Below are positions 20,501 to 31,556 of a DNA stretch of 64,000 nucleotides, piece by piece. The translations under genes were made by a program, and so were the position numbers. The DNA is from Monodelphis domestica (taxonomy: Eukaryota; Chordata; Mammalia; Didelphimorphia; Didelphidae), in contig NC_077233.1 of assembly GCF_027887165.1 (NCBI RefSeq), positions 216,230,967 to 216,294,966 of the forward strand, given 5' to 3'. Positions within the stretch are counted from its first letter, which is position 1. Each line of letters opens with the position of its first letter. The notes beneath the pieces were generated by a model that was given only the letters and a program-made list of their open reading frames with translations, was not told where the DNA came from and searched no databases.

Positions 20501-20849
20501 TGTAACAGTTAAAATTTGGGGGTGACTGAGGCAGGTAGAAATTAGTTTCTCTCTGCAAGGAGTATTATTTTTTTTTTTGATGTTTATTAAAGATTAAGGA
20601 TTAAAGAAAATACAGGATAAGAAAACATGTGTCTAGGCCTCTGGCCTAGACACCTCACCTATATTATGAAAAGAGCCACCTCTGCTCCAAAACGGAAGTC
20701 CAAAAGATCACAAAAGCCTTTGCAATCAGGTTAAACCCCTTCTCGATCTCAGCCCACCTGAGAATTCAGTGAGATTACAAAGCATTTTGGGGAAGTGGAG
20801 CAAGGGCTTGTGGGGATTAAAGTCTAGAGTTCAAATCCATTTTTTACAA
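20501..20849 (-). mobile_element. Solo LTR, ERV1-like, 349 bp
   Basis: Ends TGTAACAG and TTTTTTACA. The 4-bp duplication ATGA is at 20497-20500 and 20850-20853. On the minus strand the polyadenylation signal CTTTAATAAACATC lies near 20579-20592. A perfect 11-bp-arm hairpin at 20629-20653 lies upstream of it. The 4-bp duplication favours a class I-type element. No internal genes. Confidence 0.78.
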
Positions 20850-21113
20850 TGATCAGTCAAAGCATCTGAACCAAATCCTGAAACAATATCACTCTGACTC
20901 TTCTTCTACTTTCAGAATAACTGGGTCAAAGTGGGCTTTTGTTATAATAACATGGAGCAGTCCTACTAAAACATAGCTTCTACTCCCTGCTTTTTCCTTT
21001 TACCTTTTACCCCACTGACTATGTGAGACAGCAGAAGACTCCCCAAGCTGATACATAGCCATAGTAGTATACAAATAGTAGGGCAATCAGGGGCTAGGTC
21101 CTATAAGCTCTGT

Positions 21114-21390
21114 GTAATGGGAAATCTTGTGCCTTTGAACTACATTTCCCAGGAGCCCACTAACTTCCTACTAACATGCTGATATAGGCAGGGAATAAAT
21201 TTGGTGGGGTTCCTGGTCTATGGCTCTTTGCTTCCTATTGGCTACTGTGGTGGAACAGGCTGTTTAACAGGTAGATTAGCCATGGGCATGTGGTTTTATT
21301 TTGTTACCTTTTATTTTGTTACTTCTAGTGATTATTAATAAATCTTATAAAATATATTTTAAGTTATTTTATATTCATTTTAATTTTTAC
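21114..21390 (+). mobile_element. Candidate LTR
   Basis: Begins TGTAATGGGAAATC, with AACTACATTTCCCAGGAGCC in the U3-like part, TTATTAATAAATC near 21334-21346 and an AT-rich end TTTTTACA. No clear target duplication. Confidence 0.5.
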
Positions 21391-21425
21391 AACTCTATAC
21401 TAACAGACTTTCATAGAAATTGGCG

Positions 21426-21723
21426 TGTTTCTGGTAGGATATGACCTTATAAGACTAAAAATGTATTTTTACTACAAGTATTTAAATTTATAGGATTGTG
21501 AATAATAACAAAGTGAGAAAGAAAGGGGTTCCTTCAGCCAAGTGAGCAGAAAAAAGAGCCAGAGAACCTCAAGCCTGCTGTGCTCAAGCCAAAGCAAAAG
21601 CCCTACAGCGTGGGTTTTGGCAAATTTATAAACAAACTCACACCAGGGCACAACCCAGGGACACAAAACACAGGAACCCTGGGAAGAATAAAGAATGCTG
21701 GGAAATGAAGTCCCCGGGGTACA
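21426..21723 (-). mobile_element. Candidate LTR
   Basis: Minus strand: TGTACCCCGGGGACTTCATT, TTCTTTATTCTTCCCAGGG and GGCTTGAGGTTCTCTGGCTC, then an AT-rich 3' part. It resembles marsupial ERV LTRs I recall. It sits tail to tail with the candidate at 21114. No clean target duplication. Confidence 0.5.
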
Positions 21724-22084
21724 CATTTTTAAAACACATACACCATATAACTCAAATGGTAGATTTCTTGACTATCGACTTGCCCATCACTCAGATGGTA
21801 GGTCTCATGGTTGCCTGCCTGCCTAATAGCTGGGGTTACGTCTCTCATTCTATAGTCACTCCACATTCCACAGGTCTTTTATTAGGACAGGATCACCTTG
21901 ACCCTAGATTACATTCTTTAAGTCCTTTCCTGCCATAGCAAATGACTAACAGGCAGGAAAAGGACATTAGAGTGGAATTGTGGACATGGCCATTATGGAA
22001 AACAGGATTAAATGACTTGTTCATGGTCACACAACTAGTGTGACCAAACCACTCCTTTCTTTGACAAGAAAATCCCCAATGGGG
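21724..22084. other. Unassigned; small MIR-like trace
   Basis: Near 22005-22040 GATTAAATGACTTGTTCATG and GTCACACAACTAG resemble a SINE core. The rest is unrecognised. Confidence 0.4.
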
Positions 22085-22330
22085 TCCCGAGGCATTCAGT
22101 ATGACAATGAACAATACAAAGTAATTTTGGAAGGGAGGGGGATCGAGAGAGACACAGTATTTAGAAAGTGGCATTTGAGCTGAATTTTGAAGACAATTTC
22201 AAGAAATAGAGGTGAGGAGGACGTCTGACTCCAGACATGGGTTGGGCTGGAAGGGCTAGTCAGTACAAAACCCAGTGGAGTCAGGAGACAGGGAAAAAGT
22301 TGTAGGGATAGGGAACAAGCCTTTATTTAC
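22085..22330 (+). repeat. Family F repeat
   Basis: AAGTGGCATTTGAGCTGAAT and TTTGAAGACAATTTCAAGAA fit the middle of family F. Confidence 0.5.
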
Positions 22331-22480
22331 ATAGCATAGGCTGAGGCACTGGGCTAGGAGCTTTAAAAAATATATTCTCTCCTTTAATCATGAAGAAGCC
22401 CTGAGAGGGAGCAATAATTAGACGAAGCAGTACAGAACCACGGGAGTTTTCTGAGTGACCTGGTCAGAATTGTGCTTTAA
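22331..22480 (-). mobile_element. CORE-SINE fragment (family C)
   Basis: GAGCTTTAAAAAATATATTC, then TCATGAAGAAGCCCTGAGAG and CAATAATTAGACGAAGCA. Confidence 0.5.
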
Positions 22481-22493
22481 GAATTTCAAATGG

Positions 22494-22671
22494 GGGAAGC
22501 TGGGTGGCTCAGTGGATTGAGAGCCAGACCTAGAGATGGGAGGTCTTTGGGTTCAAATCTGACCCTGGGCAAATCACTTAACCTTCATTGCCTAGCCCTT
22601 ATCACTTGTCTGCCTTGGAATCAATACTTGTATTGATTCTAAGACAGAAGGTGAAGGCTTTAAGAAAAAAA
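22494..22671 (+). mobile_element. Family A SINE
   Basis: Shortened in the middle. Flanks GAATTTCAAATG and GAATTTCATATG. Confidence 0.9.
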
Positions 22672-22675
22672 AAGG

Positions 22676-23097
22676 AATTTCATATGTTTGGGGTTTGGCT
22701 TTTATAGGACTATTCTCTTACAATGATGGCCAATATGGAAGTATATTTCGCATCATAATACATATATAACCCAGATCAAATTGCTTACCATCTCTGGGAA
22801 AGGGGAGGGAAGAGAGGGAGAGGAGGGAGGAAGACAATTTGGATCTTATAATTTCAGAAAATATTTGTGAAAAATTGTTATTACAGGTAATTGGGGAAAT
22901 AAAATATCTTTTAAAAAAAGAATGTTACATATAACATATACATATAACAAGATTAAAATGCTTGTCAGCTCCAAGAGGTGGAAGGGAAGAAGGTAGGATG
23001 ACAATATGGAACATATGACTTTGGAAAACTTATGTGGAAATTTGTTATTAAAATAAAAAATTTAATAAAGAAAAAATGTTAAAAATAAAGTTTAAAA
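22676..23097 (+). mobile_element. Two L1-type 3' UTR tails in tandem
   Basis: First 22676-22918: CATAATACATATATAACCCA, GATCAAATTGCTTACCATCT, ending GGTAATTGGGGAAATAAAAT. Second 22919-23097: AAATGCTTGTCAGCTCCAAG and a similar ATTAAAATAAAAAATTTAAT end. Both are plus. Confidence 0.65.
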
Positions 23098-23164
23098 AAA
23101 TATCATATGGCAACTGAGTAAAGGAAAAATTGGAACGGGGAGAAGCTAATTAAAAGGCTACTGC

Positions 23165-23325
23165 AAAGAAGCCACCTGGGGGTCAGGAAGACCTGAATCC
23201 AAATTAGGCCTCAGACACTAGTTGTGTGATCCTGGGTAAGTCACAGCTTCTGTTTGCCTTAGTTTCTTCATCTGTAAAATAGTACCCAGTTTCAGGATTG
23301 TTGTGAGGATCAAAGGAGATAACGT
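23165..23325 (+). mobile_element. CORE-SINE (family C)
   Basis: GGGGTCAGGAAGACCTGAAT, GTAAGTCACAGCTTCTG, TTCTTCATCTGTAAAATAG and TTGTGAGGATCAAAGGAGAT. Confidence 0.75.
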
Positions 23326-23385
23326 TTTTGGTTGGTTGCTGTCCTTCGTATTTGAAGAGGTCCAAAATGATATCATCCAACATAA
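23326..23385 (-). repeat. Family G fragment
   Basis: CTGTCCTTCGTATTTGAAGA and GGTCCAAAATGATATCATCC. Confidence 0.5.
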
Positions 23386-23387
23386 TT

Positions 23388-23594
23388 AGGTGGCTCAATG
23401 AATAGAGTCAGACTTGGATCAGACTTAGAGTCAGGAGAAATCTGAGTTCAAATCTTAACTCAGACTTTCTAATTGTCTCTGAACAAGTCACTTAATCCCC
23501 ATTGCCTAGCCCTCATGACTCTTCTACCTTGTAACTAATATGTAATATTGATTCTAAGACAGAAGGCAAGGGTTTTTAAGGGTTTTTAAAAAAT
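23388..23594 (+). mobile_element. Family A SINE
   Basis: GGTGGCTCAATGAATAGAGT, with a short internal repeat of the AGACTTGGATC/AGACTTAGAG segment. The tail ends GCAAGGGTTTTTAAGGGTTT. Confidence 0.88.
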
Positions 23595-23980
23595 GTTATC
23601 ACCTCAACTGTGAAAGACTTAGCTACTCTCAACAATACAATGATCCAGGACAATTCTGAATGACTAATGACAAAGAATGCTATTCACCGCCAGAGAAAGA
23701 ACTGTTGAAGAGTTGGACACAGATCAAAGCATATTATCTTCCTCTTTCGTTTATTTACAGTTTATTTTTGGGTTTTGGTTTTAATGAATGATATAGAAAT
23801 ATGTTTGGGATGACAATACATGTATAACCCAGATCAAATTGCTTACCATCTCTGGGGGAAGGGCTGGAAGGAAATGATTTGGGTCTTATCATTTTGGAAT
23901 ATTTTGTTGAAAATCATTATTACAGGTAATTGAGAGAATAAAATATCTTTGAATAAAGAAAAAGAAAAAATTATATTACC
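23595..23980 (+). mobile_element. L1 3' UTR
   Basis: GAAAGACTTAGCTACTCTCA, ATGATCCAGGACAATTCTGA, AACCCAGATCAAATTGCTTA, ending GGTAATTGAGAGAATAAAAT. Confidence 0.82.
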
Positions 23981-24409
23981 AATATCTTTTGACTCAACTA
24001 GCACACAAATTGGATTTAAATGAGGGAGGCAGGGTTGCACAAAGTCATCAGCCCCAGTCTCTCTTCCAGAGTCATCAAAGCAAAACAATAGTCAGGATGA
24101 CTAGTGATGGCCCAGGATGCAGTGGAAGATCTTGGCCTCTTCAAAGTCTGACTGAGGTCAGGTAAAAGCACTCCACAACACCTGCTTCTGCCATCTTTGT
24201 GACCATTGGAACACATTGTTCTTATCTGCCTGACTCATTTTTTTGTTTGAATCCTCACTCTGGCTTATCCTGTCTGCCAAGATACTGTGCCAGCATATGG
24301 CCATTGTACATGTTAACAGCTTCTTGAAACCACAGGTGAGAACTGGGAGGCAAAGGAAGAAAACAGTCCCCAAAAGGGCTGACTCACACCAGAGGGTATT
24401 AGTTTTCCC
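23981..24409. other. Unassigned, with family G trace
   Basis: 24000-24100 on the minus strand (CTCATTTAAATCCAATTTGT, GACTTTGTGCAACCCTGCC) resembles family G. The rest is not recognised. Confidence 0.45.
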
Positions 24410-24425
24410 TAAATAATGCCTTTGA

Positions 24426-25393
24426 GACTTATGAGAAAGATGCTATCCACCTCCAGAAGAAGAACAGTGGGAGCAGAAATGCAGAAGAAAAACAACTGCT
24501 CAATCACAAGGGTCGATGGGGATATGATTGGGGATGTATGTGGGGTTTTCCTTAATGGACTTCCCTGACCAGCAGGGTCCCACAAGGGAAGGGGCTCACC
24601 TTTGTGATGGGACCCGAGGAGAGGTAGGAACCGAGAACCAGGGTGGAAATGAAAGACAGGGACAAGTCAGTGGTTGGATAGGGCAGGCAATCCCTATGAT
24701 ACTCCCTTTGGTAGGAAAGTATGAGTACAAAGGAACAGGGGCTGAGGAGGAGATTAAGGTAGGAAATGCAGGCCGAGATGGTTACAGCCTCAGGGAAGGA
24801 GAAGGTCAAGAGGAGAGAGAGACATAGTCATTGAGGAGCCCAGTGGAGCTCCATGGAAGGGGAGAAAGGCCAAGAGCCAAGAGGAAGTTCATGGGTTTGC
24901 CTCTGAATTTATTCCTGTCCTGCTTGGGCGGTACTCCCAAGCACGTAGTAACCACAGCACAAAGTATAGACAATTAAGATTGGGTGGCAAGGTAGAGGGA
25001 ACACCTTTGGGCGTGTAGATTGCAAACCGTGGTGCTTTCCCGGGGAATTGAGTCCGAGCATGTTAATGAGTTTGTCTTAGCCAAGGGCCGCATGGCCGGT
25101 TCAAGGTTACATTCACAAACCTCATTGGTATAACCTTATGCTTGGAAACACAGTAGCCATACAGTCATTTATATTTCATAGATGTGAATATGCTTGGGAT
25201 GCTACAATGTAGATTCTAAACAATCATCCTAGTTCAAATATCAATAATATGAAAATAGGTCTGCATCAATAACACATGTAAAACCCAGTGGAATTGCACA
25301 TTGGCTACAGGAGGAATGGGGGAGGGAAAGAACATGAATCTTGTAACCATGGAAAAATTATTTTAATTAATCAATTAAATAAAATTAAATAAA
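24426..25393 (+). mobile_element. L1 3' end, split by LTR
   Basis: Left 24426-24538 (AACAACTGCTCAATCACAAG) and right 25207-25393 (TCTAAACAATCATCCTAGTT, ACACATGTAAAACCCAGTGG). 16-bp duplication TAAATAATGCCTTTGA at 24410-24425 against TAAATAATGCCTCTGA at 25394-25409. Confidence 0.92.
24539..25206 (-). mobile_element. Solo LTR, ERV-type, 668 bp
   Basis: Ends TGTGGGGTTTTCC and GATGCTACA. The perfect 5-bp duplication ATGTA is at 24534-24538 and 25207-25211 inside the L1. The minus strand carries GGACAGGAATAAATTCAG, a polyadenylation signal. No internal genes. The family differs from the LTRs at 14285 and 20501. Confidence 0.87.
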
Positions 25394-25409
25394 TAAATAA
25401 TGCCTCTGA

Positions 25410-25694
25410 ACAAAGTAAGCCCTGCATAAATGTTTGCTATTCTTATTATTAGTCCAGCAAGTGATAAGAGCCTGATTTAGGATGGTGCCTGTGTGAGTAG
25501 AAAGAATGGAATGATATGAGAGATATTGTGGAGGTAAGAAGGCAAGATCTGGTAGCTGATATAACATGGGGTAAGGGAGAGGGAAGGTCAAGGATAATAC
25601 CAAGGCTGGGAACCCAGGTGATGCCTTAGAAGGATAGTGATGCCTCCAACAGAAAAAGAGAAATTTGGAGGAGGGTTAGGTTTGCAGAGAAAGA
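25410..25694 (+). repeat. Family C/F remnant
   Basis: 25410-25450 resembles a CORE-SINE tail (ATAAATGTTTGCTATTCTTA). The following GATATTGTGGAGGTAAGAAG and GGCAAGATCTGGTAGCTGAT resemble family F. Confidence 0.45.
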
Positions 25695-26440
25695 GGACAC
25701 TTAGCAACTCTTTTTATGATGTCAAAGAATTGGAAACTGAAGGAATGACCATCAGCTTGGAATGGCTAAACAAGTTGATATGAATATGACAGAATATTAT
25801 TTTGTGCTGTAAGAAATGATGACAGTGATGGTTTCCAAAAGACCTATGAAGGCAGCAAAGTGGCTCAGTGGATTGAGAGTCAGGCCTTGAGATCAGAGTT
25901 CCTGGGTTCAAATGTGGTCTCATCCATTTCCTAGCTGTGTGACCCTGGGCAAGTCACTTAACTCCCATTGTCCAGCCCGCACCACTCTTCTGTCTTGGAG
26001 GTAATACACAGTACTGATTCTAAGATGGAAGGTAAGGGCTTAAACAAAAAGACCTACATAAACTGATGCAAAGTGAAGTGAGCAGAACCAGGGGAACAAT
26101 GTACAAAGTGACAACATTGTAAGGAAAAATCAGCTATGAAAGACTTAGTAACTCTGACCAATACAGTGATCTGTGACAACTCCAAAGGACTCATAATAAA
26201 AATTTGATTCACCTCCTGATAGAGAATTGATAGCCTCAGCATAAGGATGAAAGCTTTTTTAAAAATTTATCTTTCTTCCTCTTTTTTTTTTTTGAACATG
26301 GCTAATGTAGAAATATGCTTTGCATGACTGTATATGTATAATAAGCATTGCGTTTTTTGCTTTTTCAACACTTGGAGAGGGCTAAAGAAAATGTGAAACT
26401 GAAAATAACAATAAAATTTAAATGAAAAAAGATAAAAAAA
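25695..26440 (+). mobile_element. L1 3' region split by family A SINE
   Basis: Left 25695-25850: TGTCAAAGAATTGGAAACTG and AATGATGACAGTGATGG. Right 26047-26440: ACTGATGCAAAGTGAAGTGA, GCAGAACCAGGGGAACAATG, with an A-rich end. Confidence 0.8.
25851..26046 (+). mobile_element. Family A SINE
   Basis: Full copy. Flanks AAAAGACCTATGAA (25837-25850) and AAAAGACCTACATA (26047-26060). Confidence 0.93.
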
Positions 26441-26787
26441 GAAAATCAACGGACTATAATGAAGGCTAGACTTGGAATCAAAAGGCTTTTCATCAAAGGT
26501 ACACTTAATAGTTAATGAGAAAAAAGTATGGATTCATGATGAAAAATTTAAAGAAAATCTGTCAAAAACTTGTGAACTCAATGCCAAATCATGTGAAATA
26601 AGAGATCACACCAAAAGATAGCTATGTTGCATATTAAAAGTTTTTTGAAAGATTAAAAAAAGGGATAATTGGTTCTGTTTTGAACCTGTTAAAAACACAC
26701 AGCTATCATAAAAGGTCAAAGCTTTGGGGAGACAATTAGTTGAATCAAGTAGTTGGCTTTCCAATACTTCTTGCATCTTGCCTCCTG
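26441..26787. other. Unassigned AT-rich stretch
   Basis: Nothing recognised. Confidence 0.45.
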
Positions 26788-26965
26788 ATCTGGTATTAAC
26801 TGATTTGTATTACTATCCCCATTTTTCAGATGAGGAAACTGAAGCAAGCAGAGGTTAAATGACTTGCTCACTGTCACACAAGAAGTCAGTGCCTGAGGCC
26901 CAATTTGAATCCAGGTCTTCCTGACTTCAGGGTCCATTATTCTTTGCAATATCCCCCTACTTGGG
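26788..26965 (-). mobile_element. CORE-SINE (family C)
   Basis: TTTTCAGATGAGGAAACTGA, TGACTTGCTCACTGTCACAC and AATCCAGGTCTTCCTGACTT. Confidence 0.8.
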
Positions 26966-26984
26966 CTTCCCTCATGCCCTAGAG

Positions 26985-27211
26985 TCCTGTTGGCAAAAAC
27001 ATAGCATGCATGCCCCAGTGTGCCATGCTGGGGGGGGGGGGTCTGCTTCCTTCCCACTCTCCACTGTGCCTGAGGACAATTTTCACATGCCATGCCCCTC
27101 TGTCTAACAGAACACTTCCTCCCTCCACTCTCTGGGGTAATGTGGTGGGGCTCATAGGAGGCTTGAAGGTGCGATTTGGGCACGTGATCTCTGAAAGATT
27201 CACCAGTGCTG
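26985..27211 (+). mobile_element. hAT-type MITE, copy 1
   Basis: Perfect 8-bp duplication CCCTAGAG at 26977-26984 and 27212-27219. Left end TCCTGTTGGCAAAAACATAG, right end AAGATTCACCAGTGCTG. It shares GTGCCTGAGGACA and CACTTCCTCCCTCC with copy 2 at 29443. No coding capacity. Confidence 0.88.
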
Positions 27212-27404
27212 CCCTAGAGGACTCTCTACTATATAATTGGTTTCCCACTTGTCTTTCACTCCTTTGCATACTTGTGTTTTGAAGAAAACCTGATATCAAT
27301 TAACATTGATCTATGAATAGACAGGCATTTATATTCTTTAGTGTACTTTTGGAATAAAGAGAATATTTATGGAGAGCTCTATAGCATATTAGAATTGGGA
27401 GAGA

Positions 27405-27585
27405 CCATAAGCAGCTAAATGGCTTAATGGAAGACCTGCATTCAAATCCCATCTCAGATACTTCCCAGTTATGTGACTCTGGGTGAGTTACTTAACTATT
27501 TGCTGGAGAAGGAAATGGCAAACCATTCCAGAGTCTCTGCCAAGAAAACCCCAAATGGGGTCACAGAGTCAGACACCACTAATCC
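27405..27585 (+). mobile_element. SINE (family B)
   Basis: CATCTCAGATACTTCCCAGT, GGAAATGGCAAACCATTCCA and AAAACCCCAAATGGGGTCAC. Confidence 0.88.
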
Positions 27586-27599
27586 CTGAAGGACAAGAT

Positions 27600-28260
27600 A
27601 GATGGCGGATCAGAGGCAGAACTGAAACTAGAAAGATGGTCTCCTAGTTCCCATTCTAGTGTTTATTTACATATTCTCTGCTACAGCTTTGGCCTGCCTA
27701 GTCCCCTGGCAAAATGCAAGATATTCAGCAAATGCTGAGGGTAGAGAGATGGGAAAGCAATAGTTTCTCCACTGTTTAGAGTCTATTGGGGGATACAACC
27801 TGCACATGAGTAAATACAGCTCAAGGTATAGTGGAATAGAACCAAAGAAATACAATGTGCTCTAGGAGAATTCAAGGAGGGAGAGAATACTTTTAGCTGA
27901 TGGAGATCAGGGAAGGCTCTTTAGAGGAGGTGGCATCTGAGATGAGCCTTGAAAGAAGAGAAGGAATCTGGAATGCAGAAAGGAAGAAGAGTTCTCTAGT
28001 CATGAAGGCTGGCCCATGTGAAAGGACAGGGATGGAAGATGTCAGGTTGAATTTAAAGAATAGTTAATAATCTGGGGTGATTGGAATATAGATTACTTGA
28101 AAAAGATTCATGTGAAATGAGGCTAAAAGGTCATTTGGAGCCAAAGTGATGAAGACCTTGAATGCTAGGCTGTGGAATTTGGATTTTATCCTATGGGGAA
28201 GAGGAAGCTACTGAGGTTTTTGGCAAGGACTTAGCATGACTAGATCTATGTGTTGGGAAT
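27600..28260 (+). repeat. Family F repeat, long copy
   Basis: AGGGAAGGCTCTTTAGAGGA, GATGAAGACCTTGAATGCTA and GGATTTTATCCTATGGGGAA. The class of this old repeat is unresolved. Confidence 0.55.
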
Positions 28261-28502
28261 ATAATTTTGGCAATTTTGTGGAAGTATGGTTTGGAGGGGG
28301 AGAAAATGTCAATGTGGGACCAGTTCAGACATTTTCCAGCATTCTCTAAAAAGTATAACTCTCATATACGCATGCTATATAGTATATACTCACAACTTGC
28401 TTCCAAAAAGCCTTGGCACACTCAGGGTATTTTATACTTATTTATACATTTAATAATCATTTGCCTCCTTGTTGTCATTTAATTACCATTAACTTTTCCC
28501 AA

Positions 28503-28757
28503 GGACAGCTAGGTGGTCCAGTATATAGAGTACTGGGCTTGTGAGGAAGACACATCTTCCCTATTCAAATGTGGCCTCAGAGAATTATTAGCTTTGGGAC
28601 CCTGGGCAAGTCACTTAACACTATTTGCCTCAGTTTCCTCATCTGTAAAATGAGCTGGAGAAAGAAATGACAAACCACACCAGCATCTTTGCCAAGAAAA
28701 CCCCAAATGAGGTTGTGAAGAATCAGACACTGAAAAATGACTGAACAACAGAAACAA
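28503..28757 (+). mobile_element. SINE (family B)
   Basis: GGACAGCTAGGTGGTCCAGT, TTTCCTCATCTGTAAAATGA, AAAACCCCAAATGAGG and AAAATGACTGAACAACAG. Confidence 0.9.
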
Positions 28758-29025
28758 ATTCTTCGCAGTTCTTTGGAACTCCTGACCTTTCCATTTCCAT
28801 TCAAGATCAACTATGTATGTATGAATTGAACATATAAGGACATCCACTCAGATTATCGATTTCTATTATTTTGTCTTTCAGCAAATAGATGGTGCTTGCT
28901 AAATATCTGTTGAATAATTTTGCCCAAGTTGTCCCAGTTTAGATTCTTGTGTCCTAATATAGCCCCCAATAAAGTTGCATTTTTTTTCAGTTATTGTTGC
29001 AATTATGAAGGGGATTATAGAAATA

Positions 29026-29300
29026 ATAGTAATTCAATTCAATATCAATTCAACAAATATTTATTAATTATCTGCTATGTACAAGGTGCTCTGCTAGGGA
29101 TTGGGTTTAAAAGAAAAAAAAATGAAACAATCCCTGCCCTCAAGGAGCTTCCAGTCTATTGGATATATCCAATATGTGCTGAATAGGTTAAAAATAAGAT
29201 AATCTGAGGATTGGGAGAATACTAAAGTCTGGAGGAATCAAGGAAAGCTTCAAAGAGGAAGTGGCACTGGAAATGAGTCTTGAAGGAAGAGAAGGATTTT
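29026..29300 (+). repeat. Family F repeat
   Basis: CAACAAATATTTATTAATTA, GGTGCTCTGCTAGGGATTGG, CCCTCAAGGAGCTTCCAGTC and GGCACTGGAAATGAGTCTTG. Confidence 0.65.
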
Positions 29301-29316
29301 GAGATAAGGACAGAGT

Positions 29317-29712
29317 AGGGGCAGCTAGTGGCACAGTGGATAGAGAGCCAGGTCTGGAGATGGGAGGCTCTGGGTTCAAATGTGACTTCAGATACTTTTA
29401 AACTTTGTGGTCCTGAGCAAGTCATTAACCATTTGCCTAGCCTCATGTTTGCAAACCCATGACATGCATGCTGGAAGGGGCTGCTCTCCTCCACCTCGCC
29501 ATGTGCCTGAGGACATTTCTCACTTCACCCACCCCTTTGCTCAGCAGCCCAGTGGGAGCACTTCCTCCCTCCCCTGCCTGGGAGTGGGACTCACCTGTGG
29601 CCGGAGTGTACAGTTTGGGCACTCATTCTCTAAAAGGTTTTCCATCACTGGCCTAGTCCTTACCCTTCTGTCTTAAGAGCTTTTATTGGGACAAAATGTA
29701 AGGGTTAAAACA
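29317..29712 (+). mobile_element. Family A SINE split by hAT element
   Basis: Left to 29442 (GGCAGCTAGTGGCACAGTGG) and right from 29651 (GCCTAGTCCTTACCCTTCTG). The hAT element sits exactly in the conserved TTGCCTAGCCCTTACC segment. Confidence 0.88.
29443..29650 (+). mobile_element. hAT-type MITE, copy 2
   Basis: 8-bp duplication GCCTAGCC (29435-29442) against GCCTAGTC (29651-29658). Left end TCATGTTTGCAAACCCATG, right end AAAAGGTTTTCCATCACTG. Confidence 0.88.
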
Positions 29713-30117
29713 CAAATAACGGAGTGAGTGCCTTTGGGCTTAGAGGATGACTTCAGTGGACTGTAGGAAGGAAAGCACTGAACTCAGGGAGAAGCCATTG
29801 GCTACTTTGACTTGAACAAAGAATGTGAGAAGGAAATTAATGCTAAATGAGACTACACATGAAAATCTTAGTGTAATACCCCTGAAGGATTCCACTATGA
29901 TGGACATGATTTCTGAATATCTATGTACGGACTTAGAAATATTGAAGAAAGAAAGAATGGGAATTCCAGAGAGACCTGGGGGGAGGGGGACAAAGTGAGG
30001 ACCCTGAATGCTGAGTGGGAGACCCTAGAGCCACAAGCATGTGGAGAGAGTTGGCACCTCAATATGTCCTTTAATTCAAAGAACATGCTGGAGCCAGCTC
30101 AAACCGTCTGAAGAGAA
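29713..30117. other. Unassigned intergenic stretch
   Basis: Nothing recognised. Confidence 0.45.
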
Positions 30118-30325
30118 CTGATTATTAAATTATTAAATTGTCACTGTGAGCATTTAACCTTGAAAACTGGCAAACACTATAAATCAGGTCTTGATTTACT
30201 GATTTGTTGATTGTTTCAACTTAAGAAAGTAATTGGTAAAATGTTAACAGATTAACGTATGGACACTCCCCCTGCCCCTCCCTAGAGAGAGTTGTTAAAT
30301 ATTTACCAACACAACCTTGCTTAAT
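30118..30325 (+). repeat. Family H repeat, copy 1
   Basis: GTCACTGTGAGCATTTAACC, AAACTGGCAAACACTATAAA and TCAGGTCTTGATTTACTGAT match the element at 34655. Family not identified; probably an old DNA transposon. Confidence 0.65.
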
Positions 30326-31131
30326 TCCTACTCTTAGAGATCATTACAAATGGACTTCTTGAATGGCTAAATTGGTGTCTTCTTGAGTAACTAGAGATTT
30401 CATTTCACTCTTGAGTTGAAGAATCTTGTGTATTCTTTTATTTAATCTAATCTAGATAATTTCCCCAATTACTGGATTATAATTTGCATTGATAAATAGG
30501 TTTACTTGAGGGAAACTAATATGGCTGAGAGCAAACTAATCTTTGTCATTTTGGTCTGGATTGAGACTATTTCTTGCCTAGAACAACCATAGCTTTTATC
30601 TTGAATCTCAAAAGAATATCAGACCACTTGGTAGAAAATATTCCATGTGGAATACTATAGATATAATTGGACCTGATACCCTGCCCCCCATTTTGGTATT
30701 TCTTTGGTTCTTAATGTTCTTCCAGAATTGTTCTAGAAAAATCTATATATTGAATGTACTATCTAGATCAACAGTGAAGTGGAGAGAAGAACCCCCAGAT
30801 CCTATACAAGTACTCAAGGTACAATGAATATGACTAGTGCAGGAGAGATTTTATTCTACCACACAGAAAATGCAGAAGACACATGAAGGATGTGCTGTAG
30901 CTCATAAATAGTGGGTATACGTCTCCTTTTTTGATGAGAGTCCTCTTTCATTAACAGAGATCCCCAGATTTTGTGATTTTGATTTCCCTTGGAAAGGAAC
31001 TGAACTTGGGGTTGCTAGATAAGCACTCTCTCCCATTCCTAACATTCTGGGGAGTTTCACATGATCCCAATCTTATCATCTTTGAAAACGAAAGACGAAT
31101 AACAACTGTTCTGAGACCTTGGACCATAGCA
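30326..31131. other. Unassigned; family G end trace
   Basis: Mostly unrecognised. 31078-31106 (CATCTTTGAAAACGAAAGAC, GAATAACAAC) resembles the end of family G. Confidence 0.4.
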
Positions 31132-31550
31132 GCTTAGTGGAGCAAAGAGTACCAGGTTTGGATCCAGAGGACTGGAGATAGTTAGAATTTTGCCTCTGGG
31201 TCTTAAAAGCTGTACAACTTTAGGCAAGTTTAGGCAACTTAATCATCCTGGGTCTCAGTTTCTTCAACTGTAAAATGAGGAATTTGACCTATGTGACTTC
31301 TGAAGTCTCCTTCAAGAGTGTGTGTGATCATAGAGGGGAAATTAACTTACCAGAGAGGCAAAACTCTTTTCCCATTATATGGCGGTAATGTGGTACAATG
31401 AAACATATTGGAGTTGGAGTCAGCAGATCTGAGTTAAAATCTTAGCTCTGGTACTTACTACTTATATGACCTTGGATGAGGCACTTAAAATCTTTTCCTC
31501 AGTTTGTTCATCTGTAAAATGAAGAGATTGTCTTCAATGCCTTTCTGCCC
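31132..31550 (+). mobile_element. Two SINEs of family E type
   Basis: 31132-31334: TCTCAGTTTCTTCAACTGTA, AAATGAGGAATTTGACC, with a small internal duplication of AGGCAA. 31390-31550: GAGTTGGAGTCAGCAGATCT and TTCATCTGTAAAATGAAGAG. Confidence 0.72.
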
Positions 31551-31556
31551 TTCCCC

